A stretch of DNA of 35,786 nucleotides from Streptomyces afghaniensis 772 (GCA_000415505.1 KE354310.1:1-35786); one strand, 5' to 3'. Positions 24,809 through 33,394 are shown, counted from the first letter of the stretch. The notes: generated from the sequence alone by a model not told the origin. Translations and numbers: made by a program.

Positions 24809-24835
24809 CTGACCTTTCCCTGACGTAAAGCTGAG
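24809..24835 (+). promoter_or_regulatory. Three direct repeats upstream of the PKS operon
   Basis: CTGAC at 24809, CTGAC at 24820 and CTGAG at 24831 form direct repeats with an exact 11-bp period. They lie just upstream of a possible promoter (-35 CTGACT 24852-24857, 17 nt, -10 TGTAGA 24875-24880). The period and the CTGAC core match the repeats before the P450 operon. Confidence 0.6.
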
Positions 24836-24973
24836 TTGGGCGTGCAGAGACCTGACTGTTCCCTCCATTGGAAATGTAGAAGTTATGAAGTGGATTGAGT
24901 TGAGAGTGTGCCGAGCTCTGGTGAATAGTTCATTGCGTAATCCGATGCGTCGGAACAGAACGGGAGGCAGGAC

Positions 24974-25645
24974 ATGTTCACTGTGGTGAGCGTGGGCAGA
25001 CTGGACGGGGATTGCAGCAAGGAGATAGCAGAGATCTTCGCCGACTACGATGCGGTCACTGCGCCCCGGATATCCGGGCTGAAGCGTCGGCAGCTGTACG
25101 CCTACTACGACGTCCTCGTCCATATTCAGGACTTCACCGGAGAGAACGCCGGCGCGGCGGCCGACGAAGCGGCGAAGGAATTCCGGGCCGCCGAACTCCG
25201 CGAGCGGCTGGCACCGCTGGTCACGTCCTACACGCCGACCGTGGCCGACGACCGTGCCGTCGCCTTCTACCAATGGGAGGGCGAGCCGCCGGTCGACAAG
25301 GAAACCGGTCTCCACAGCACGGTGATCGTGAACCGGGTCGCCGACGAGGTCGTCCCCGAGGTGGCCCGGCTCTTCGGCGAACTGGACGCCACCGACTTTC
25401 CGTACCGGATGGGCACCCGGCGCCGGCAGCTGTTCTCGTACCAGGGCGTCTACTTCCACATCCAGGACTTCCCGAGCGAGAACGGCACCGCCGTGATCGA
25501 CCAGGCCTGGAAGGAGGCCGACCCGCGCTTCGTGAAGATCTGCGCGGACCTGGACCCGCTGGTGAAGAAGTACGCCCCGGAGCGCTGGCGCTCCACGGCC
25601 GACCAGATCGCCACCCGCTTCTACCACTGGGAGGCGGCGGAGTGA
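24974..25645 (+). CDS. Tandem-domain polyketide cyclase (TcmI/JadI family)
   Basis: A 223-aa protein made of two fused copies of the Cyclase_polyket (TcmI/JadI/UrdF) fold, normally a ~108-aa single-domain enzyme that closes late rings of aromatic polyketides. Domain 2 (about 112-223) carries the angucycline-cyclase signature: [26 protein letters not shown] (161-166), [17 protein letters not shown]. Domain 1 (1-104) keeps the fold landmarks ([25 protein letters not shown]) but is diverged. The domains may form an intramolecular dimer, or domain 1 may have a separate role. GGGAGG lies 6 nt before ATG 24974. The stop overlaps the KS-alpha start (GTGA). First gene of the PKS operon. Confidence 0.9.
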   Translation: MFTVVSVGRLDGDCSKEIAEIFADYDAVTAPRISGLKRRQLYAYYDVLVHIQDFTGENAGAAADEAAKEFRAAELRERLAPLVTSYTPTVADDRAVAFYQWEGEPPVDKETGLHSTVIVNRVADEVVPEVARLFGELDATDFPYRMGTRRRQLFSYQGVYFHIQDFPSENGTAVIDQAWKEADPRFVKICADLDPLVKKYAPERWRSTADQIATRFYHWEAAE

Positions 25646-26913
25646 GCGCGCGACGAGTCGTCATCACCGGCGTCGAGGTCCTCGCCCCCGGCGGGGTCGG
25701 CGCCCGGAAGTTCTGGGAGCTGCTCACCGAGGGACGCACCGCGACCCGGGGCATCACCTTCTTCGACCCCTCACCGTTCCGCTCCCGCGTGGCCGCCGAG
25801 GTCGACTTCGACCCGTACGCGCACGGCCTGACCCCGCAGGAGGTCCGGCGGATGGACCGGGCCGCCCAGTTCGCGGTCGTCGCCGCGCGCGGCGCCGTCG
25901 CCGACAGCGGCCTGGCCCTCGACGGGCTCGACCCCTACCGGATCGGCGTCACCGTCGGCACCGCCGTCGGCTCCACCATGAGCCTCGACGAGGACTACCG
26001 GATCGTCAGCGACGACGGCCGCCTCGACCTGGTCGACCACACCTACGCCGACCCGCACTTCTACAACTACTTCGTGCCGAGTTCCTTCGCGGCCGAGGTC
26101 GCCCGCGCCGTCGGCGCGCAGGGTCCGAGCAGCGTCGTGTCGGCGGGCTGCACCTCCGGGCTCGACTCGGTCGGTTATGCCGCCGAGCTGATCCGCGAGG
26201 GCACGGCCGATGTCGTGGTCGCCGGCGCCACCGATGCGCCGATCTCGCCGATCACCCTCGCCTGCTTCGACGCCATCAAGGCCACCACGCCACGCAACGA
26301 CGAGCCGGAGCACGCCTCCCGGCCCTTCGACGGCACCCGCAACGGATTCGTGCTCGGCGAGGGTGCCGCGGTGTTCGTCCTCGAGGAACTCGACAGCGCG
26401 CAGCGCCGGGGCGCCCGTGTCTACGCGGAGATCGCGGGATACGCCACCCGAAGCAACGCGTACCACATGACGGGCCTGCGCGCCGACGGCGGGGAGATGG
26501 CCGAGGCGATCACCGTCGCCCTCGACGAGGCCCGGATGAACCCCACGGACATCGACTACATCAACGCGCACGGCTCGGGGACCAAGCAGAACGACCGCCA
26601 CGAGACCGCCGCGTTCAAGCGCAGCCTGGGCGACCACGCGTACCGCACACCGGTGAGCTCCATCAAGTCCATGGTGGGGCACTCGCTGGGCGCGATCGGA
26701 TCCATCGAGATCGCCGCGTCGATCCTCGCGATCCGGAACAACGTCGTACCGCCCACGGCGAACCTGCACACCCCCGACCCCGAGTGCGACCTGGACTACG
26801 TGCCGCTCACCGCCCGCGATCAGCTCGTCGACGCCGTCCTCACGGTCGGCAGCGGCTTCGGCGGGTTCCAGAGCGCCATGGTGCTCGCCCAGCCCGAAAG
26901 GAGTGCGGCGTGA
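25642..26913 (+). CDS. Ketosynthase alpha (KS-alpha) of type II minimal PKS
   Basis: The 423-aa condensing subunit of the minimal PKS, which extends the poly-beta-ketone chain with malonyl-ACP. The catalytic triad is complete: C170 in [12 protein letters not shown]310 in [12 protein letters not shown] and H347 in [11 protein letters not shown]. The N-terminal [15 protein letters not shown] and the C-terminal [13 protein letters not shown] are typical. The GTG start at 25642 overlaps the cyclase stop, and the stop overlaps the KS-beta start, both as GTGA, enforcing stoichiometric coupling of the heterodimer. Confidence 0.98.
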   Translation: MSARRVVITGVEVLAPGGVGARKFWELLTEGRTATRGITFFDPSPFRSRVAAEVDFDPYAHGLTPQEVRRMDRAAQFAVVAARGAVADSGLALDGLDPYRIGVTVGTAVGSTMSLDEDYRIVSDDGRLDLVDHTYADPHFYNYFVPSSFAAEVARAVGAQGPSSVVSAGCTSGLDSVGYAAELIREGTADVVVAGATDAPISPITLACFDAIKATTPRNDEPEHASRPFDGTRNGFVLGEGAAVFVLEELDSAQRRGARVYAEIAGYATRSNAYHMTGLRADGGEMAEAITVALDEARMNPTDIDYINAHGSGTKQNDRHETAAFKRSLGDHAYRTPVSSIKSMVGHSLGAIGSIEIAASILAIRNNVVPPTANLHTPDPECDLDYVPLTARDQLVDAVLTVGSGFGGFQSAMVLAQPERSAA

Positions 26914-28103
26914 CGGCCTCAGTGGTGGTGACCGGCCTGGGTGTGGCGGCGCCCAACGGACTCGGTGGCCAGGACTTCTGGAACGCCACCCTCGCCGGCA
27001 AGAGCGGCATCGGCCCGCTCACCCACTTCGACGCCTCCGGGTACCCGGCGCGGCTCGCCGGTGAGATCGGCGACTTCACGGCCGAGGGCCAGCTGCCCAG
27101 CCGGCTGATGCCCCAGACCGACCGGGTCACCCGGCTCTCCCTGGTCGCGGCGGACTGGGCACTCGCCGACGCCGGCGTACGGCCGGCCGAACTGCCCGAG
27201 TTCAGCATGGGCGTGAGCACCGCGAGTTCGGCGGGCGGGTTCGCGTTCAGCCAGCACGAGCTGAAGAACCTGTGGAGCAAGGGCAGCCAGTACGTCAGCG
27301 CGTACCAGTCGTTCGCCTGGTTCTACGCGGTCAACACCGGCCAGATCTCCATCCGCAACGGCATGAAGGGCCCCAGCGGCGTGGTCGTCACCGACCAGGC
27401 CGGCGGGCTGGACGCGGTGGCCCAGGCCCGGCGCCAGATCCGCAAGGGCACCTCCCTCGTCGTCGCCGGCGCCGTGGACGCGCTGCTGTGTTCCTGGGGG
27501 TGGGTCGGACTGCACACCAGCGGCCGCCTCAGCACCGCCGAGGAGCCGACCCACGCCTACCTGCCCTTCGACGACCGGGCCGCCGGCCATGTGGCCGGTG
27601 AGGGCGGTGCCCTGCTCATCATGGAGTCGGGTGACTCCGCGAAGGCCCGCGGCGCCAGGGTGTACGGCGAGATCGCCGGGTACGCCGCCACCTTCGACGG
27701 ACGCGAACCCGGCCTGCGCAAGGCCGTGGAGCTCGCCCTCGCGGACGCGGCCGTGACCGCCGCCGACGTGGACGTGGTGTTCGCCGACGCGGCGGCCGAG
27801 CCGGAGCTCGACCGCGTCGAGGCCGAGGCGATCGCCGCCGTCTTCGGGCCGCACGGCGTACCGGTCACCGCCCCGAAGACGATGACGGGACGGCTGTACG
27901 CCGGGGGCGCGGCGCTCGATCTCGCCACGGCCTTCCTGGCTCTGGGCGAGGACACGATCCCGCCGACGGTCCACACCGAGCCGGCCGAACGCCACGGCCT
28001 CGACCTGGTCGTCTCCCAGCCCCGCGCCGCCCGCCTGCGCACCGCGCTCGTCCTCGCCCGGGGCCACGGCGGCTTCAACTCGGCCATGGTCGTGCGCCGC
28101 TGA
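26910..28103 (+). CDS. Ketosynthase beta / chain length factor
   Basis: The 397-aa KS-like partner that shapes the chain-length cavity and primes by malonyl-ACP decarboxylation. The active-site cysteine is replaced by glutamine (Q163 in [12 protein letters not shown]), the hallmark of CLFs. The fold is otherwise complete, ending [19 protein letters not shown]. Chain length cannot be read with confidence, but the cluster layout points to a decaketide as in angucyclines (inference). GTG start coupled to the KS-alpha stop; 80 nt of non-coding DNA separates it from the ACP gene. Confidence 0.97.
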   Translation: MTASVVVTGLGVAAPNGLGGQDFWNATLAGKSGIGPLTHFDASGYPARLAGEIGDFTAEGQLPSRLMPQTDRVTRLSLVAADWALADAGVRPAELPEFSMGVSTASSAGGFAFSQHELKNLWSKGSQYVSAYQSFAWFYAVNTGQISIRNGMKGPSGVVVTDQAGGLDAVAQARRQIRKGTSLVVAGAVDALLCSWGWVGLHTSGRLSTAEEPTHAYLPFDDRAAGHVAGEGGALLIMESGDSAKARGARVYGEIAGYAATFDGREPGLRKAVELALADAAVTAADVDVVFADAAAEPELDRVEAEAIAAVFGPHGVPVTAPKTMTGRLYAGGAALDLATAFLALGEDTIPPTVHTEPAERHGLDLVVSQPRAARLRTALVLARGHGGFNSAMVVRR

Positions 28104-28183
28104 GCGCGCCGCCGCCAAAGCCCGACCGCACCCCCCATCCAGCCGCATCAGGAACACGCAGAAAACAAGAAGGAAGGCTCCCC

Positions 28184-28447
28184 ATGTCCCGCACCTTCAC
28201 GCTCGACGACCTCAAGCGGATCCTCCTCGAAGGCTCCGGCGCCCCCGACGGCACCGGCCTCGAAGGGGACATCCTCGACGCCGACTTCGCCGACATCGGC
28301 TACGACTCGCTCGCCCTGCTGGAGACCGCCAGCCGCGTCGAGCGCGAGTACGGCATCGAGCTGGACGAGACGGTCGTGGGGGAGGCGAACACGCCCCGCG
28401 CCCTCCTCGACGCCATCTCCTCCCACCTGCCCGCTCAGGCCGCCTGA
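28184..28447 (+). CDS. Acyl carrier protein
   Basis: An 87-aa carrier protein that tethers the growing polyketide on a phosphopantetheine arm. The attachment serine is S42 in the canonical context FADIGYDSLALLETA. Helix III ends in NTPRALLDAISSHL. AGGAAGG lies 6 nt before ATG 28184. It is probably modified by the PPTase at the end of the same operon. Confidence 0.97.
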   Translation: MSRTFTLDDLKRILLEGSGAPDGTGLEGDILDADFADIGYDSLALLETASRVEREYGIELDETVVGEANTPRALLDAISSHLPAQAA

Positions 28448-28499
28448 CCACGACACCGCAGCTCGAGACCACAGTGAAACTCGCAGGGAAAGAGGGGAA

Positions 28500-29285
28500 A
28501 TGACAGAGCAGAAGAGCCGGGTCGTCCTGGTGACCGGTGCCACCAGCGGCATCGGTCTGGCCGTCACCCGGCTGCTGGCCGGGCAGGGGCACCGGGTGTT
28601 CATAGGGTCCCGCACCGAGGACAAGGTCGTCACGACCGTCAAGCAGCTCCAGGAGGAGCAGCTCGACGTGGACGGCGTCGTCCTGGACGTGCGGTCCGTG
28701 GACTCGATCCGCGGATTCGTCCAGGCGGCCGTCGAGCGGTTCGGCACGGTCGACGCGCTCGTCAACAACGCGGGGATCCCGGGCGGTGGAGTCACGGCCG
28801 ACATCTCCGACGAACTGTGGGACGACATCGTCGACACCAACCTCAACAGCGTGTTCCGCCTGACCCGCGAGGTGCTGACCACGGGCGGGCTGCGGCACAA
28901 GGACTGGGGGCGCGTCATCAACATCGCCTCCACGGCCGGCAAGCAGGGCGTCGTCCTGGGTGCCCCGTACTCCGCGTCCAAGCACGGCGTCGTCGGTTTC
29001 ACCAAGGCGCTGGGCAACGAACTGGCCCCCACCGGCATCACGGTCAACGCCGTCTGCCCGGGCTACGTCGAGACCCCGATGGCCGAGCACGTACGGCGGA
29101 ACTACTCCCGCCTGTCCGGTGCCTCGGAGGCGGCGATCCTGGAGAAGTTCCAGGCCAAGATCCCGCTGGGCCGCTACTCCACCGCCGCGGAAGTGGCGGG
29201 CCTGGTCGGCTACCTGATGACCGACACGGCGGCGTCCATCACCGCCCAGGCCCTGAACGTCTGCGGCGGCCTCGGCAACTTCTGA
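28500..29285 (+). CDS. C9-type polyketide ketoreductase
   Basis: A 261-aa SDR ketoreductase of the actIII type that reduces the C9 carbonyl of the nascent chain with NADPH. The cofactor motif is TGATSGIG (residues 12-19) and the catalytic tetrad is N114, S144, Y157, K161, the numbering found in actinorhodin KR. The PGYVETPMAEHVR lid and the C-terminal CGGLGNF are typical. It starts 52 nt after the ACP with a purine-rich ribosome site (AGAGGGG). Its presence together with a didomain ARO/CYC predicts a reduced, C7-C12 first ring. Confidence 0.96.
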   Translation: MTEQKSRVVLVTGATSGIGLAVTRLLAGQGHRVFIGSRTEDKVVTTVKQLQEEQLDVDGVVLDVRSVDSIRGFVQAAVERFGTVDALVNNAGIPGGGVTADISDELWDDIVDTNLNSVFRLTREVLTTGGLRHKDWGRVINIASTAGKQGVVLGAPYSASKHGVVGFTKALGNELAPTGITVNAVCPGYVETPMAEHVRRNYSRLSGASEAAILEKFQAKIPLGRYSTAAEVAGLVGYLMTDTAASITAQALNVCGGLGNF

Positions 29286-29313
29286 CCACCTACCGAGCGC
29301 GAAGGAGTCCACC

Positions 29314-30264
29314 ATGCCGTCGGAGCTGCACGAGTCCAGTCACGAGATCAAGATCTCGGCCCCGGCCGAAACCGTCTACCGCATGCTCGCGCATGCCGAG
29401 GACTGGCCCCGTCTCTTCCCCCCGAACATCTACGTCGACCAGGTGGAGCGCGGCGAACGCGAGGAGCGCATCCGCATCTGGGCGACGGCCGGCGACACCG
29501 TCAAGAACTGGACGTCGCGCCGGACCCTCGACCCGGAGAACCTCCGCATCCGGTTCCGGCAGGAGGTCAGTACGCCCCCGGTGGCGGCGATGGGTGGCAC
29601 CTGGCACATCGAGGCGCTCCCCTCCGGCGACGCACTGGTGCGCCTCGACCACGACTACCAGGCGGTCGACGACGAGAGCCTCGCCTGGCTCGACGGCGTC
29701 GTGGACCGCAACTCCCGCTCCGAGCTCGAGTCGCTGAAGGTGACGGCCGAGTCCGACGGCACTGCCGACGCGCTGACCTGCTCCTTCGAGGACACGGTCA
29801 CGATCAGGGGCGCCGCCCGGGACGTGTACGACTTCATCGACCGGGCGGACCTGTGGACCGATCGCCTGCCGCACGTCCTCGCGGTGCGGCTGGAGGAGCC
29901 GGCACCGGGGCTGCAGACGCTCGAGATGGACACCTTGTCCAAGGACGGCACCTCGCACACCACGAAGTCGTACCGCGTGTGCCTGCCGCACCACCGGATC
30001 GCCTACAAGCAGGTCACGCTGCCCGCCCTGATCACGCTGCACACCGGCCGCTGGACCATCACGCCGACCGAGGACGGCGTGACGGCCTCCTCGCAGCACA
30101 CGTTCACGGTCGACACCGACAACATCGGGAAAGTCCTGGGCGCGGACGCGACCGTGCAGGACGCGATCGACTACGTCCGCACGGCGCTCAGCACCAACAG
30201 CATGGCGACCCTGGGCCTTGCCAAAGCGTTCGCCGAGGAGCGCGCCGGGGGCGACCGTCCATGA
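29314..30264 (+). CDS. Didomain aromatase/cyclase (ARO/CYC)
   Basis: A 316-aa bifunctional enzyme of two SRPBCC (START-like) domains: about residues 1-150 (HEIKISAPAETVYRMLAHAEDWPRL) and about 158-305 (EDTVTIRGAARDVYDFIDRADLWTDRLP). The family cyclises and aromatises the first ring of KR-reduced polyketides (ActVII, JadD, UrdL). GAAGGAG is 6 nt before ATG 29314. The stop overlaps the next gene (ATGA), starting a chain of four such overlaps that ties it to the following four small enzymes. Confidence 0.95.
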   Translation: MPSELHESSHEIKISAPAETVYRMLAHAEDWPRLFPPNIYVDQVERGEREERIRIWATAGDTVKNWTSRRTLDPENLRIRFRQEVSTPPVAAMGGTWHIEALPSGDALVRLDHDYQAVDDESLAWLDGVVDRNSRSELESLKVTAESDGTADALTCSFEDTVTIRGAARDVYDFIDRADLWTDRLPHVLAVRLEEPAPGLQTLEMDTLSKDGTSHTTKSYRVCLPHHRIAYKQVTLPALITLHTGRWTITPTEDGVTASSQHTFTVDTDNIGKVLGADATVQDAIDYVRTALSTNSMATLGLAKAFAEERAGGDRP

Positions 30265-31169
30265 CGGTGGCACAGCCGGCCGCCACGGCGGGCGTGCGCG
30301 GCATCACCCTCGACGCGGACGGCATCACCCTGTCCGGGTTGCTCGCCCTCCCGTCACAGGCTCCGTGCAGGGCGATGGTCGTCGCCCTGCACGGAGCCGG
30401 GATGAGCTCCTCGTACTTCCACGGACCGTCCCACCCCGACACGTCGTTCCTCGACCTCGCCACGAGCCTCGGGTTCGCGGCGGTGGCCGTGGACCGCCCG
30501 GGCTACGGCCTGTCGGCCCGGCAGCTGCCCCAGGGGCAGGGGATCGCGGAACAGGCGGCGACGCTCGGCGCGGCCCTGCGCTTCCTGACGGCGCGGTTCG
30601 ACACGGGCAGCGGCATCTTCCTCCTCGCCCACTCCTTCGGCGGCAAGCCGGCGCTGCGGATCGCTGCGGACGGCATGCTCCCGGAACTGCTCGGCCTCGA
30701 CATCTCCGGCTGCGGCGGCGAGTACGCGGTGCCGTTGAGCGCCAGGGACACGCACGGGCGACGGAGCTGGCGGCTCAACTGGGGGCCGCTGCGGCTGTAT
30801 CCGCCGGGGACGTTCCGGGCCAGCGGCAGCGTCGTCGCCTCGATTCCGCCGCGGGAGCTCGCGGACGCAGTCCGCTGGACGCAGGAGTTCGCCGGGTTCG
30901 CCGAGCGGATCCGGGTGCCGGTCCGGTTCACCTTCGCCGAGCACGAGGCCTGGTGGCAGCACGACCAGCAGGCGGTCGCCCGGCTCCGGTCCCGGCTGAG
31001 CTCGGCGCCCCGCGTGGTGACGGACCATCAGCCCGACGCCGGCCACAACATCAGCCTCGGCTGGACGGCCCGCGCCTATCACCTCAGAGCCCTCGGCTTC
31101 GTGGAGGAGTGCCTGCAGTGGCGGGACGACCCGATCAGACCCACGCGAGGAAAGCAGGACCGGACATGA
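30261..31169 (+). CDS. Alpha/beta hydrolase in the PKS operon
   Basis: A 302-aa alpha/beta hydrolase. An oxyanion motif HGAG (residues about 44-47), the nucleophile elbow AHSFGG (S125) and the late histidine DAGHNIS (H262) make a credible catalytic set; the acid is probably in the RFTFAEHEAWW strand. No signal peptide is seen. Possible roles are release or editing of the acyl-ACP, or hydrolysis or decarboxylation of a late intermediate. It is not a classical type II TE. Translational coupling (ATGA at both ends) indicates a function inside the pathway rather than a passenger. Confidence 0.85.
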   Translation: MTVAQPAATAGVRGITLDADGITLSGLLALPSQAPCRAMVVALHGAGMSSSYFHGPSHPDTSFLDLATSLGFAAVAVDRPGYGLSARQLPQGQGIAEQAATLGAALRFLTARFDTGSGIFLLAHSFGGKPALRIAADGMLPELLGLDISGCGGEYAVPLSARDTHGRRSWRLNWGPLRLYPPGTFRASGSVVASIPPRELADAVRWTQEFAGFAERIRVPVRFTFAEHEAWWQHDQQAVARLRSRLSSAPRVVTDHQPDAGHNISLGWTARAYHLRALGFVEECLQWRDDPIRPTRGKQDRT

Positions 31170-31567
31170 CGCAGGACATCGTCGGAGTGTGGCATCTGGA
31201 CGCCTTCCACGACGTGGACGAGGCCGGGCGGCCCGTGGGTGAGGGCCCGCTGGGGCCGTCCCCGTCGGGCATGCTGATCTACACGCCCGACGGCCACGTC
31301 TCGGTGAGCATGATGCCCACCGCGCCGGCTTCGGCACCGGGACCTTCGTACATGGGGTACGCGGGCGAGTGGCGGGCGCAGGACGGGAAGGTCGTGCACC
31401 GCATCCGGATCTCGTCGCGCCCCGACTGGATCGGCATCGAGCAGTCGCGGGACGCCGAGCTCGACGGGGACGTCCTCACCGTCCGCGCCACCCGGGAGGT
31501 GGACGCCCGTCCGCAGCGGCGCGTCCTCGTGTGGCGCAGGGCCGAGCGGTCGGGGGATGCCCGATGA
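31166..31567 (+). CDS. Lipocalin-like domain protein
   Basis: A 133-aa protein matching the lipocalin-like (Lipocalin_5) family: it opens DIVGVWHLDAFHDVDEAGRPVGEGPLG, followed by SGMLIYTPDGHVSVSMMP and YAGEWRAQDGKVVHRI. These small beta-barrel proteins bind hydrophobic ligands; relatives occur in aromatic polyketide clusters with poorly defined roles (carrier, cyclisation helper or non-enzymatic chaperone). No secretion signal, so it would act in the cytosol. ATGA overlaps join it to the hydrolase before and the 63-aa gene after. Confidence 0.8.
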   Translation: MTQDIVGVWHLDAFHDVDEAGRPVGEGPLGPSPSGMLIYTPDGHVSVSMMPTAPASAPGPSYMGYAGEWRAQDGKVVHRIRISSRPDWIGIEQSRDAELDGDVLTVRATREVDARPQRRVLVWRRAERSGDAR

Positions 31568-31755
31568 GCGCCCTTGTGGACACGATCGCCGGGATGGCCG
31601 AGGACGCCGACCACCCGCTGCTGATGGCCCTGAGCATCTTCGCTCCCGGAGCGGTGCACCACACGGCCCCCGGCCCGCAGGAGGCGGCGGACGAGGGCCG
31701 GAGTGCCGCCACGGTGTCCCGGCACCTCGGACGGCTGGGCCTGGAGGGCACATGA
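31564..31755 (+). CDS. 63-aa protein of unknown function in the PKS operon
   Basis: A 63-residue protein (MSALVDTIAGMAEDAD... ending SRHLGRLGLEGT) that I do not recognise. It has a short hydrophobic stretch (PLLMALSIFAPGAV) too weak for a confident membrane helix, a histidine pair (VHHTAPG) and a helical, basic C-terminus. It is real by context: ATGA overlaps at both ends place it exactly between the lipocalin-like gene and the PPTase gene in the same operon, and its codon use matches theirs. Confidence 0.75.
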   Translation: MSALVDTIAGMAEDADHPLLMALSIFAPGAVHHTAPGPQEAADEGRSAATVSRHLGRLGLEGT

Positions 31756-32486
31756 CCCCGGCCGCCGCCCCGCCCCGCGTGCTGCTCCTCGCACACGATC
31801 TGCACTCCCCGGGCACCGAGGAACTCGCGCACACCGTGTCCGAGGTGCTGGCGCCGGCCGAACGCGAGCACGTGCTGCGAAAGCGGCTGGCCGCGGACCG
31901 GACCCGCACGCTGATCGGGCGGTGGCTGGCCCGCCGGGCGGCCGCACGGATCGTCGGCGCGCCGTGGACGACCCTGTGCACCGGGCAGCGCCTCGGCGGG
32001 CAGCCGTACGTGGTGGGCAGACCGCAGCTGTCGCTGAGCATCGCGCACAGCGGCCGGTACGCGCTGGCGGCCGTGGCCCTGGGGGCGCGGGTCGGAGTCG
32101 ACACGGAGCAGGTGGCGCGCGTGACCCGGCTGCCCGACGACGCCTTCCTCGGCCCTGGCGAACGGGCGGCCCTGCACGCCGTGCCGCAGGACGAGGAACG
32201 CCGGGCGGCCCTGTGGGTGCTGAAGGAGGCGGCGGCCAAACTGACCGGCCAGGGCCTGCGCGCGGGCCTGCGGAGCATCGGCTTCGAGTGCCCGGGCACC
32301 CGCTTCCCGCTCGTCGCGCGCACCCCCTATGCGGCGGCGCAGTTCAGAGCCTTCCGGCTCCCTGGCGGATACGTCGCCGCGGTGGGCGTGTCCGCGGGTG
32401 AACCGCCGAGGGGACCGGTGTTCGTGACACCGACTGGCCCAGTGCCGGCTGACCGTGGGACTGCTCGTCCTCCTTCCGTAAAGTAG
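31752..32486 (+). CDS. Sfp-type 4'-phosphopantetheinyl transferase
   Basis: A 244-aa transferase that would convert the cluster ACP from apo to holo form using CoA. Family motifs: LSIAHSGRYALAAVA (P2-like), VGVDTEQV with the Mg-binding acids, and WVLKEAAAKLTGQGLR (WxxKEAxxK). The first ~20 residues (RVLLLAHDLHSPGTEELAH) and the Arg-rich KRLAADRTRTLIGRWLARR are usual for the group. It is the last gene of the PKS operon, coupled by ATGA. A cluster-borne PPTase is also known in jadomycin biosynthesis (JadM). Confidence 0.93.
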   Translation: MTPAAAPPRVLLLAHDLHSPGTEELAHTVSEVLAPAEREHVLRKRLAADRTRTLIGRWLARRAAARIVGAPWTTLCTGQRLGGQPYVVGRPQLSLSIAHSGRYALAAVALGARVGVDTEQVARVTRLPDDAFLGPGERAALHAVPQDEERRAALWVLKEAAAKLTGQGLRAGLRSIGFECPGTRFPLVARTPYAAAQFRAFRLPGGYVAAVGVSAGEPPRGPVFVTPTGPVPADRGTARPPSVK

Positions 32487-32577
32487 TGAAGGCCCTGGGT
32501 CACGAGTGGATGTGGCGCTGACCAGCACCGTGCTGACTTAGGTAGCCGTTATCGCAGGTCGGAGGGGTGGATTTCAT

Positions 32578-33393
32578 ATGTGCGGGCGGTATTCGTCCAG
32601 TCGTAGGCCAGAGGATCTCGCAGGAATCTTCGAGATCGAGAAGTGGGAGCCCGAGGAGACTCTGGAGCCCGACTACAACGTGGCGCCCACCAAAGAGGTC
32701 TACGCCGTCCTCGACCGCCCTGTGAAAGACGCGGACGACCCGCGACCGGTTCGGCAGCTGCGCACGCTGAAGTGGGGGCTCGTCCCGTCCTGGTCGAAGA
32801 CCCCCGAGGGCGGCGCCCGGATGATCAACGCCCGCGCGGAGACCGTCCACGAGAAGCCGTCCTACCGCCGCGCCTTCACCTCCCGGCGCTGCATCCTGCC
32901 CGCCGACGGCTACTACGAGTGGGTCACCGGCACACAGGAGCGCGAGCTGGAGGTCGAGGGCAAGAAGAAGCGGCCCCGCAAGCAGCCCTACTTCGTGACC
33001 CCGGCGGACGGGTCGGTCTTCGCGATGGCCGGCCTGTACGAGTTCTGGCGGGACAAGACGCTGCCGGACGACCACCCGCAGGCCTGGTGGGTGACGTGTT
33101 CCGTCATCACCACCGAGGCGGAGACGAGCCCGCTCGCGGTGTCCCCGGCGGACGGTCCGCGGGCCCTGGCCGAGATCCACCCCCGGATGCCGCTGATGCT
33201 GACGCCCGACCGCTGGGACGCCTGGCTGGACCCGTCCCGCACGGACCCCGACGACCTGCGCGAGCTGCTCGCCCCGCCGCCCGCCGGGCTGATGCGCGCC
33301 TACCCCGTCACCACGGCCGTCAGCAACGTCCGCAACAACGGCCCGGAGCTGCTGAAGGAGCTGGAAGGGCCCGAAGAGGGCACACTCTTCTGA
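32578..33393 (+). CDS. SOS response-associated (SRAP) protein, YedK/HMCES-like
   Basis: A 271-aa SRAP-domain protein that forms a thiazolidine crosslink with abasic sites in single-stranded DNA. The catalytic cysteine is C2 exposed after Met removal (MCGRYSSS); other active-site landmarks are PDYNVAPT, MINARAETV, CILPADGYYEW and IHPRMPLMLTPD. It is longer than E. coli YedK owing to a charged insertion (QERELEVEGKKKRPRKQ). GGAGGGG is 10 nt before ATG 32578. No actinobacterial LexA box (GAAC-N4-GTTC) was found upstream. First core gene right of the polyketide cluster. Confidence 0.92.
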   Translation: MCGRYSSSRRPEDLAGIFEIEKWEPEETLEPDYNVAPTKEVYAVLDRPVKDADDPRPVRQLRTLKWGLVPSWSKTPEGGARMINARAETVHEKPSYRRAFTSRRCILPADGYYEWVTGTQERELEVEGKKKRPRKQPYFVTPADGSVFAMAGLYEFWRDKTLPDDHPQAWWVTCSVITTEAETSPLAVSPADGPRALAEIHPRMPLMLTPDRWDAWLDPSRTDPDDLRELLAPPPAGLMRAYPVTTAVSNVRNNGPELLKELEGPEEGTLF

Positions 33394-33394
33394 C

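Larger units (their letters stand above)
14921..32486. other. Type II aromatic polyketide (angucycline-like) biosynthetic gene cluster
   Basis: An 18-gene block: five tailoring genes (NmrA-like, FAD hydroxylase, acyltransferase, LLM, P450) and tetR leftward; exporter, JadR1-like regulator and the PKS operon rightward. The order cyclase-KS alpha-KS beta-ACP-KR-ARO/CYC equals that of angucycline clusters (jad, urd, lan). No glycosyltransferase, deoxysugar, transposase or starter-unit gene is present. It is bounded by core genes (M50/aroA on the left, YedK/sigR on the right). Product identity cannot be derived from the sequence. Confidence 0.85.

Noticed and set aside
14921-32486. Assigning the cluster to jadomycin or another named angucycline
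   Set aside because: Gene order is shared with the whole angucycline group. The tandem cyclase, acyltransferase, LLM enzyme and lack of sugar genes do not match jadomycin as I know it, and no database comparison was possible.
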